Part shown: piece after piece, positions 22,664 to 28,717 of the stretch
Numbering within the stretch: the first letter of the stretch is position 1
Layout of the letters: every line of letters begins with the position of its first letter
DNA from: Pseudomonadota bacterium
GTDB lineage: Bacteria; Myxococcota_A; UBA796; SXON01
DNA: 33,745 bases
Reading direction: 5' to 3'
Assembly: GCA_030684355.1 (NCBI GenBank)
Contig: JAUXTN010000229.1
Location: 1 to 33,745 of the forward strand
Program-made: the position numbers and the translations under genes
The notes under the pieces: generated by a model
Told to the model about the DNA's origin: nothing
The model's database searches: none
Seen by the model: the letters and a program-made list of their open reading frames with translations, nothing else

Positions 22664-23872
22664 TCAGGCGAACCGCGGATTCCCGACGCGGGCCGGCGCC
22701 GTGGGCGATGCGTACCCCGGAGTAGGATCGCTAACGGTGACGACCGGCCGGCGGATGGGCTCCGGATGTGGCAGTCCGGCGAAAGCCGCGGCCACCGGGG
22801 CCACCACCCTCGACGCGGCGGCAGGGATCGGCTCCTCGTAGGGCGGGAACGACTGCCCGAACAGCAGACGCCACGCCCTGCATGCCTCCTCCCGAGACGA
22901 CGCGCTGACGGCGTAGCGGGCTACCCGCGCGGCCTGCACTGCAGCGGCGTAGAAGGCCCCGAAGTCGTCGGGCGAAATCCTCGCGAGGACGTTGAGCCCG
23001 GTGCCGACGTCCGGGACATAGGGCACACGCTTCTGGCGGGCGTCCTCCGCGTAGAGTTCCTCGATCTGGGTCAGCGTCGCCGCCACCGCCTCGCCCAGGT
23101 TTGCGATCTTGTCGGGGCAGCAGGCGCCCACGATCGCCTCGAGCGTGTAGCCCTTCGGACGCTTCACATTGTCGTTCATCCGCTGCCACCACTTCAGGGC
23201 CATCACGGTATGGGTGTAGTGACCGTCGGTGCGAGCATTCTTGCGCCAGGTCCAGCGGATTTGCGCGAGTGGATCGGTGTTTTCCCAGACTCTGCGCTCC
23301 CGATCCGGGATGCGAAGCGCCTCCGTCTTCCACGCATCGGCGCGCATGGCAGCCTTCCGCATCAACTCTCGGCTCTCGCTCTTCTCCAAGAGCGGATCGT
23401 AGTTGTCGTCCGCGTCGAACGGGCCCTGCATCAGAAGGCCCTGGATCGCCTCGCTCGGGATCGAGGTCACCACCAAGTCCAGTTCCACCGACTCGTCGTC
23501 CGTGGGTCCCGGGTAGCTGACACCGACGGACCGGCCTTGGGGGCGCCAAAGCCTTTTGCCATCCTTGACGAAGTGCCTGTCGAGGAACGGCGCGAACCGC
23601 TGCCACGCCATGATGGGCGAGTGCTCCTTCTCGTCGAGCACTGTTGCGACCACGAGGTCCACGTCGGACTTCTCCCCCTTCGCCGGTGCGATGGTGGTTG
23701 CCCGCTTGATGCTGCCCTGGAGGAACATCGACACCACCACCTCCTTGATGTCGGGGTCGTCCGCGAGGAGTTCGCGCATGTGGCGGTGCGCCTCCTGGCA
23801 GGCCTTGGCCTGGCGATCAGAGAGGTAGATCGATTGGAGGAAGGCGTTGAAGTCGGAGTCTGTGGCCGGCAT
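22664..23872 (-). CDS. CBASS cyclase (CD-NTase) of the type II system
   Basis: A 402-residue CD-NTase. The N-terminus is the usual SMODS lead-in, with the GS motif QGSIKRATT at 52-60, DVD at 70-72 and the third acid in VELDLV at D132. The HTVMALKWWQRMN segment and the RPKGYTLEAIV loop match cyclases that work with Cap2. The long C-terminal tail is Pro/Ala-rich and disordered-looking and ends in NPRFA. Cap2 joins the cyclase to targets through the cyclase C-terminus, so this exposed tail is the expected conjugation end. It is first in the minus-strand operon. The leader has only a weak AGAGA site. The cyclic product cannot be predicted. Confidence 0.93.
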   Translation of the reverse strand: MPATDSDFNAFLQSIYLSDRQAKACQEAHRHMRELLADDPDIKEVVVSMFLQGSIKRATTIAPAKGEKSDVDLVVATVLDEKEHSPIMAWQRFAPFLDRHFVKDGKRLWRPQGRSVGVSYPGPTDDESVELDLVVTSIPSEAIQGLLMQGPFDADDNYDPLLEKSESRELMRKAAMRADAWKTEALRIPDRERRVWENTDPLAQIRWTWRKNARTDGHYTHTVMALKWWQRMNDNVKRPKGYTLEAIVGACCPDKIANLGEAVAATLTQIEELYAEDARQKRVPYVPDVGTGLNVLARISPDDFGAFYAAAVQAARVARYAVSASSREEACRAWRLLFGQSFPPYEEPIPAAASRVVAPVAAAFAGLPHPEPIRRPVVTVSDPTPGYASPTAPARVGNPRFA

Positions 23873-24195
23873 AAAGTCTCTGGTGGTGCGCCTGGCAAGT
23901 CCGACCCTGGTACCGGCGCCCTCGTCGTCCGCACGGTGGACGAGGAGGAGGGCGACGCGGTAGGAACCGGCCGATGCTGACGCTGCTGGAACTGAAGAGT
24001 GACGCCCCCGGCCCGAGGAGGATCCCTGGGCTCAACGGCGGCCTACCTTACGGTAGTCCCGGCCGGCGAGCCAGGCAAGGGGTTCAATGTTGTGGAATCG
24101 CTGCATGGGACCATGCTGGTGGCTAGGATCTCGATGCGCCGCCAGTTGTCGTCGGTGAAGAAAACCGCTACTCTTGACGGAGCAAGAACCATCGC
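23873..24195. other. Divergent intergenic region between the CBASS operon and the XRE/ImmA gene
   Basis: These 323 bases separate two divergent starts and should hold both promoters. No convincing gene is seen: the short open frames are Gly/Arg/Pro-rich and lack ribosome sites. The perfect inverted repeat CTACC-TTAC-GGTAG at 24043-24056 is the best operator candidate, perhaps for the HTH protein next door. No sigma-54 consensus is present on either strand. Confidence 0.5.
24043..24056. promoter_or_regulatory. Candidate operator, perfect inverted repeat in the divergent spacer
   Basis: CTACC and GGTAG flank TTAC, giving a 14-base dyad about 170 bases upstream of the CBASS cyclase start and 140 bases upstream of the XRE/ImmA start. 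Only one copy was seen, so assignment to a regulator is guesswork. Confidence 0.3.
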
Positions 24196-25371
24196 ATGAG
24201 CCCTCCGAGCTTCCTCCCCCTAAACCTTCGACTTGCAAGGCGATCCGTGCGGGTGAGTCAGACGATGGCCGCCCAGGTTCTGGGCACCACGCGGCAGGTA
24301 ATCGGCTCGTTTGAGGCGACAAAGAAGGAGGCCCGAGAGCCTCGCGCGAGTGAAATTCTCGCGCTCGCGTCGCTCTACCGCATCAGCCCGGACACGATCC
24401 TTACGACGGATCTTCGGCTTGTCCGAGCGCCGGACTCCCGCCCGCAGGTGCTTGAGCGACGTGATGCAGACGACGCCGATGACGCATTGGACAGCTGGGA
24501 ACTGGACGAGGCGTCGAGGTCGGCGGCGGGAACCGGCCCCGGTCCCCGGCCGGCGGAAGCCGTTGACGTGCAGGGCGCCGTGGTCGCGCTCCGCCGCCTC
24601 CTGTGCCTGGGCGACAAGCCGCCGTTCGACGTCTTCCGGGGCATGGTCGGAGCGGGGTTCGTGGTGCAGTTCACCGCGATGAAGTCGCTCGCGGGGGCCC
24701 TCATCCCCGAATCCGAGGGTCGGCCCCCCGTGATCGTCATCAATTCCGATCAGCCGGACGACCGGCTCCGCTGGACGGCGGCCCACGAGGCCGCGCACTG
24801 GGCACTCGGACACCACCCCGGCCAGCGGCACGCGGACCCGTTCGGAACCTCGCGCGATGCAAAGGAGTGGGCGGCCGACGCCGTTGCAGCCGAGTTGCTC
24901 GCCCCGATGGACGCGTTCGCGGCAGCCTTCGCAGAGCGTGACCGCACCGAAGGTCTCGCGGACGCCGTGTACCGCCTCTCGCGGCGGTTCGGCCTGAGCT
25001 ACGCCGCTGCCGCGGTGCGCTTAGGGCAGCGGAAGTTGCTCCCGCCAGACACGGTGACCGCCCTGCGCACCGAGCGCCCGACCGAAATCGAAAGCCGTCT
25101 CGGGCTCCGGACTGGCGTTGCCTTCCGCGCCGAGACGGCGGTACCGGCCGCGATCAGCGCACTCCTAAAGGGCGGCGCCTTGAACTCGAACTGGGCCTCG
25201 ATCTTCGGCGCCGCAGAGGGCCAGCGCAGTCTTCGGCGAATCCAGCGCGAGTCGCTCGGCCTTTACCTCGAAGAGGTCGGCGAGGCCGACAGGCTCAGCG
25301 GGGTGACGACGATCTACGAGGAGACCGCACGGTGGGTCGCAGTCCATCACCGCATCGGGGCGGCGGCGTAG
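24196..25371 (+). CDS. XRE-type HTH protein fused to an ImmA/IrrE-like metallopeptidase
   Basis: A 391-residue protein. Residues 8-70 form an XRE helix-turn-helix (MAAQVLGTTRQVIGSFE, then ASEILALASLYRISPDTIL). An acidic Ala/Asp linker follows near 85-120. Residues 125-260 are an ImmA/IrrE peptidase with HEAAHWALGHH at 197-207 and the third zinc-ligand region KEWAADAVAAELLAP about 25 residues on. The last 130 residues look helical and are unassigned. Proteins of this architecture (COG2856-type) sense stress or phage cues and regulate by cleaving or binding a repressor. It is divergent from the type II CBASS operon, so control of that operon is a reasonable hypothesis. ATG 24196 has only a distant GGAG. 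Confidence 0.87.
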   Translation: MSPPSFLPLNLRLARRSVRVSQTMAAQVLGTTRQVIGSFEATKKEAREPRASEILALASLYRISPDTILTTDLRLVRAPDSRPQVLERRDADDADDALDSWELDEASRSAAGTGPGPRPAEAVDVQGAVVALRRLLCLGDKPPFDVFRGMVGAGFVVQFTAMKSLAGALIPESEGRPPVIVINSDQPDDRLRWTAAHEAAHWALGHHPGQRHADPFGTSRDAKEWAADAVAAELLAPMDAFAAAFAERDRTEGLADAVYRLSRRFGLSYAAAAVRLGQRKLLPPDTVTALRTERPTEIESRLGLRTGVAFRAETAVPAAISALLKGGALNSNWASIFGAAEGQRSLRRIQRESLGLYLEEVGEADRLSGVTTIYEETARWVAVHHRIGAAA

Positions 25372-25373
25372 GC

Positions 25374-25395
25374 GGCAGCTGCGTGGTCCGCTGCC
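25374..25395 (+). terminator. Hairpin after the XRE/ImmA gene
   Basis: GGCAGC (25374-25379) and GCTGCC (25390-25395) pair across a 10-base loop, starting three bases after the stop codon. There is no following T-tract, so intrinsic termination is uncertain. Confidence 0.3.
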
Positions 25396-25400
25396 CTCGC

Positions 25401-25415
25401 GGTTCGAATCCCTCG
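25401..25415 (+). other. tRNA T-arm-like fragment
   Basis: GGTTCGAATCCCTCG resembles the T-loop and 3' stem of a tRNA gene. The preceding bases do not form a proper T-stem and no other tRNA part is present, since the upstream sequence is coding. It could be an attachment-site scar at the junction between the CBASS cluster and the next operon, or chance. Confidence 0.2.
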
Positions 25416-25458
25416 TCATGCGCGCGGGCGCTCGATGATCACGCGCTCTGCAAGGCGT

Positions 25459-25464
25459 TATAGT
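25459..25464 (+). promoter_or_regulatory. Possible -10 element of the transport/DAC operon
   Basis: TATAGT matches the housekeeping -10 at five of six positions and lies six bases before ATG 25471, which would give a nearly leaderless transcript. The -35 position is poor, so the assignment is tentative. Confidence 0.3.
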
Positions 25465-25470
25465 TCCAAG

Positions 25471-26424
25471 ATGCTCACCCGCCGCACGCTCGTCCTCGCC
25501 CTCCTCACCACGGTGCTGGCCGGCGTTGCCTGCTCCGGAGAAGGCCCCCCCCTCCCCGCGGTCAAGCCCCCCTCGGAGCCGAGCCCCGTCGTCGAGCGAC
25601 TACGGATCGGGTACATCCCGATCGCGGACTGTGCACAAGTGTACGCCGCCGACAGCTTGGGGGTGTTCCGGGAGAACCACCTACAGGTCGAGTTGGTCCC
25701 TCTGACGGGTGGCGCCGGTGTGCTCCAGGCCCTTGCGGCGGGGACGGTCGATGTCGCATTTTCGAATCTCGCCTCCGCCGTCTTCTACGAGGAGAATGCA
25801 GAGAAGTTGTCCGTGCTTGCGGGTGGCACCAAGATGGACGCGTCTCACTCCGAGGCTGGGACTGTCGTTCTCGATGACTCGCCTGTCAAGGCCTTCGTGG
25901 ATCTCAAGGGACGCACGATCGCGGTGAATGCGTTGAACAATATCGTCGACTTGGCGATTCTTCGGGCCGCTCGGCGCGCGTCATTGGCCCCGACTGACAT
26001 TCACCGCATCGAACTGCCGTTCAAGGACATGGAAATCGCGCTGCGCGGGAAGAAGGTGGACGCCGTCACCCTGCCCGAACCTTTCCTCCGGTCGGCCCTC
26101 AATGGCGGAGGCGTACGCTCCATCGGCGACCATTTCGCCGCGGGTTTCGGGGACGTGTACTCCACGGCGTATTTCACCACCTTGGCTGCTCGAGTGGCGA
26201 AGCCGTCGGCGTACTCCGCCTTCGACAAGGCCATCGCGGCCGTGACGCCGACCGTCAACACGTTCACGCCCGAGGTCGCCGCGGCCGTGGCAACGGCGAC
26301 AAAGGTGAAGGTGGAGGACGCCACTGCGGCTGGACGCCCGCTTTACGTCGATCGAATTCCTGACAGCGCGATGCCTCAGATGAGGGCATGGATGGTCGAG
26401 GAAGGAATGCTCGTGTCGAAATGA
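25471..26424 (+). CDS. ABC-transporter substrate-binding lipoprotein, SsuA/NMT1-like
   Basis: A 317-residue lipoprotein. The start MLTRRTLVLALLTT leads a signal peptide with a lipobox-like AGVAC, so the mature protein should be anchored at the membrane through its cysteine near residue 21. The periplasmic-binding fold shows RIGYIPIADCAQVYAADSLG, VELVPLTGGAGVLQALAAG and TVDVAFSNLASAV. These are typical of the SsuA/THI5/NMT1 group that binds sulfonates, nitrate, taurine or pyrimidine precursors. The substrate cannot be fixed. ATG 25471 is chosen over 25435 because it starts the signal peptide. Its stop overlaps the ATPase start (ATGA). Confidence 0.85.
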   Translation: MLTRRTLVLALLTTVLAGVACSGEGPPLPAVKPPSEPSPVVERLRIGYIPIADCAQVYAADSLGVFRENHLQVELVPLTGGAGVLQALAAGTVDVAFSNLASAVFYEENAEKLSVLAGGTKMDASHSEAGTVVLDDSPVKAFVDLKGRTIAVNALNNIVDLAILRAARRASLAPTDIHRIELPFKDMEIALRGKKVDAVTLPEPFLRSALNGGGVRSIGDHFAAGFGDVYSTAYFTTLAARVAKPSAYSAFDKAIAAVTPTVNTFTPEVAAAVATATKVKVEDATAAGRPLYVDRIPDSAMPQMRAWMVEEGMLVSK

Positions 26425-27068
26425 TGGGCAGCGATCCGGCGATCGCCTTTCAGGGAGTGACCATTCGGCGTGGCAGCGAGGTTGTAGTCCGAGATGTCGA
26501 CCTCGCGATTGCACGAGGCGAGATCGTAGGCCTTCTCGGACCGTCGGGCTCGGGAAAGTCGACGCTCCTCTTGGCGGCGCTGTCCGAACTGCCCGTGGAG
26601 TCTGGTTCGGTGCGCGTGTCCGGATCGGCGGTGCCGCTGTTCCAGGATTTCAAGCGGATGTTGCTGCCTTGGTTTCGCGTTCGACAGAACATCACATTCG
26701 GGCGCCAAGAATCTAAGCAATTCGACCATGTAGTTGAGATTTTGGGAATTGAGTCTCTTGTGGGCCGCTACACCTACACGTTGTCCGGAGGAGAGCAACA
26801 ACGGGTGGCGCTCGCACGGGCTCTACTCACGCCGGGGTCAATTCTCCTGCTGGACGAACCGCTCTCCGCCATTGACCTTGCGACACGTCGGACCGTCGCA
26901 AGTCACGTCCGTGACTTCCTCCGCAGCAATTCCATCGCTGCCCTGTGGATCACCCACCATCCGGCCGAGGCGGCGCTTGTAGCCGACCGGGTCATGATGA
27001 TGCGTTTTGGCCACGGTCCCGCCATCGTTCCTGTCGACGGGGGGCCGCTGTGGACGTTCGACGCGTAG
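26421..27068 (+). CDS. ABC-transporter ATPase
   Basis: A 215-residue ATP-binding subunit with Walker A GPSGSGKSTLL near residues 38-48, a Q-loop at LFQDFKRMLLPW, the signature LSGGEQQRVALARAL near 125-139, Walker B ILLLDEPLSA and the switch ITHH. It is slightly shorter than usual SsuB/TauB ATPases but all motifs are present. The ATG at 26421 overlaps the upstream stop, with a second ATG directly after it. It energises import together with the next gene. Confidence 0.93.
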   Translation: MMGSDPAIAFQGVTIRRGSEVVVRDVDLAIARGEIVGLLGPSGSGKSTLLLAALSELPVESGSVRVSGSAVPLFQDFKRMLLPWFRVRQNITFGRQESKQFDHVVEILGIESLVGRYTYTLSGGEQQRVALARALLTPGSILLLDEPLSAIDLATRRTVASHVRDFLRSNSIAALWITHHPAEAALVADRVMMMRFGHGPAIVPVDGGPLWTFDA

Positions 27069-27859
27069 TATGGAAGATCGCCGGCCTCCTGGGCACGATC
27101 GCCCTCTGGGACCTAAACGCACGCCTCGGATTCTATCGTCTCGTTGCGCCTACACTTCCGGGCCGGTTCTTTCCTACCGCTTTCAGCATCGCCGATTCGG
27201 CCTTGGCAGCGGTTGGCGACGTCAACTACTGGGGAGCCCTGTCGGCGACCGTCGGGCGAGCACTTGTCGCGCTTGCGGCATCGGTGTGCATCGGGACCGT
27301 AGCCGCCTTTGCGGTGTCGCAATCCCGTATCGTACGAGACGTCGTCCACTGGCCCCTCGAATGGGCGCGGCAGATTCCCGCGTCGGCGCTTCTTCCCTTT
27401 GCCATCCTGTTGCTAGGCGTCGGTGGCGCGATGAAGGTCGCGGTGGCCACTGTTGCCGGAGCGCTTCCGATGTACGTTTACGCGTCTTCTGCCTTCGCGG
27501 AGACGGACCCCACGCTGAGCATGACGGCTCGGGCCTATCGCTGGCAGGGCGTGAGTGGGCTGGTTGGAGTCACCATTCCCGCCGCACTCCCCGCACTTTT
27601 TGCCGGAGTGCGCGTTGTACTCTCAATAATTCTGATAGTCGTCGTGCTCTCAGAGATGCTGGTGGGGTCGGACGGGCTTGGAGGGCGTCTGGTGATGCTC
27701 GAGCGATCCTTCGCGTTTGCTCCCATGTACGCCGAAGTCGCCCTGCTTGGGATCGTCGGACTTCTCCTCTCCGCCGCGACTGATCTCGCAGGACGCAGGT
27801 TCATTCACTGGTCGCCTCAGGGCCGTGGAATGGTGCAGGATGCCAACGATGAGCGATGA
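27050..27859 (+). CDS. ABC-transporter permease
   Basis: A 269-residue membrane protein of the binding-protein-dependent transport family. Several hydrophobic segments are visible (ALVALAASVCIGTVAAFAV, SALLPFAILLLGVGGAMKV, VVLSIILIVVVLSEML, LLGIVGLLLSAA). An EAA-like loop, ARAYRWQGVSGLVGVTIPAA, contacts the ATPase. The start is taken as GTG 27050, which lies inside the ATPase gene (19-base overlap), because no ATG is suitably placed. It completes a three-part importer with unknown substrate. Confidence 0.85.
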   Translation: MDVRRVVWKIAGLLGTIALWDLNARLGFYRLVAPTLPGRFFPTAFSIADSALAAVGDVNYWGALSATVGRALVALAASVCIGTVAAFAVSQSRIVRDVVHWPLEWARQIPASALLPFAILLLGVGGAMKVAVATVAGALPMYVYASSAFAETDPTLSMTARAYRWQGVSGLVGVTIPAALPALFAGVRVVLSIILIVVVLSEMLVGSDGLGGRLVMLERSFAFAPMYAEVALLGIVGLLLSAATDLAGRRFIHWSPQGRGMVQDANDER

Positions 27860-28316
27860 TACCGGAATTCGTGTGGCTGCGCCGTCGGACGCGCCTGCGG
27901 TTGGGCGGTTGTTGTACCGCCTGAAAAGGCAATACGGTTCGACGACGATCACCGACGAGGCAGACTTCGTCCGGGGCGCCATGTCATCCGTGCTTGAGGC
28001 CATCGCCTCCACGTCGAACGTCGTTCTCGTGGCCGAATTCTCAGAGGAGGTGGTTGCGTTCGTGGATTTTTCGATCCGTATCGCTCCGAGGGCGGGAGGG
28101 AGGATCGGCGCCTTAGAGGAAATCTATGTGGAAGGCGGGTGGCGTCGCCGCGGCCTCGGCTCGGCGCTCTGGTCCGCAGGGCGGGATGCGCTCCGTGCGA
28201 AGGGAGTTCTGGAGATCGAGGTAATCACGTCAATGGCCCACCCCGGACAGCGCCAGTTCTTCGCCACCGCGACCAAGTTAGAGTGGTACGCTGCTGTGCA
28301 TCGGGAGCGGCTTTGA
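27849..28316 (+). CDS. GNAT-family N-acetyltransferase
   Basis: A 155-residue protein with the GNAT layout: an N-terminal IRVAAPSDAPAVGRLL, a central VVLVAEFSEEVVAFVDFSI strand pair, and the acetyl-CoA-binding loop YVEGGWRRRGLGSALW (R/Q-x-x-G-x-G). ATG 27849 lies within the permease gene's last codons and follows AGGA; ATG 27840 is an alternative. The substrate is unknown. Its placement between a transporter and a DAC-like protein suggests a part in one functional unit. Confidence 0.85.
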   Translation: MSDDTGIRVAAPSDAPAVGRLLYRLKRQYGSTTITDEADFVRGAMSSVLEAIASTSNVVLVAEFSEEVVAFVDFSIRIAPRAGGRIGALEEIYVEGGWRRRGLGSALWSAGRDALRAKGVLEIEVITSMAHPGQRQFFATATKLEWYAAVHRERL

Positions 28317-28717
28317 CACCGCTTCAACGCGTAATCGGAGGCGACCTGCTTGGCTCCGCGGTGATGTCGGCGTCGGGTCCGGACATCGTGGTTCAGCAAA
28401 GGACGCTGACGGCCCGGTGGGCTCGCCTTCTTGGTGCTCGGCGAACTACGCAGGCGTTCGTGTCTGGCGTGTGCGTCGGGCGGGCACTGGTGATCTTCGG
28501 AGGCACTGATGCCGCATGGTCGCGAATAGCCGCGCGACGGATGCGTGCCGTGCTCGTAGAGCGCGGATTCAGCGTCGCCTGGCAGGCCCGTCTCCGCCAC
28601 ACCCTCATCAGGACCATCCTGTCCAACACTGGCGACGGCTGGCTGATTATTTGTGAGTCAATCGATACCGAGGCCTTCGAACGCGTAGTTCCATCTCGCA
28701 ACGTGAGTGCGGCGTGA
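28313..28717 (+). CDS. Hypothetical protein, 134 aa, coupled to the DAC gene
   Basis: An unrecognised protein. TTG 28313 overlaps the GNAT stop (TTGA) and follows a GGGAG site at a good distance; ATG 28364 is the conservative alternative. The sequence is Arg-rich with strands around VCVGRALVIFGGTDAAW and GWLIICESIDTEAFERVV and a helix RIAARRMRAVLVERGF between, which looks like a small alpha/beta fold. No catalytic motif or membrane segment is seen. Overlaps on both sides imply it is made together with the acetyltransferase and the DAC-like protein, perhaps as a partner or regulator. Confidence 0.65.
   Translation: MTPLQRVIGGDLLGSAVMSASGPDIVVQQRTLTARWARLLGARRTTQAFVSGVCVGRALVIFGGTDAAWSRIAARRMRAVLVERGFSVAWQARLRHTLIRTILSNTGDGWLIICESIDTEAFERVVPSRNVSAA

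Noticed and set aside
23873..23960. Possible sigma-54 site upstream of the minus-strand CBASS cyclase
   Set aside because: The best candidate has a 9-base gap between GG and GC instead of 10 and lacks the TGGCAC core.
22625..23980. 451-codon plus-strand frame opposite the CBASS cyclase
   Set aside because: Antisense shadow; the minus strand has the GS, DVD and third acidic motif in family order.
23972..24199. Small plus-strand frames in the divergent spacer as possible peptides
   Set aside because: No ribosome sites, Gly/Arg-rich composition, and no conserved feature.
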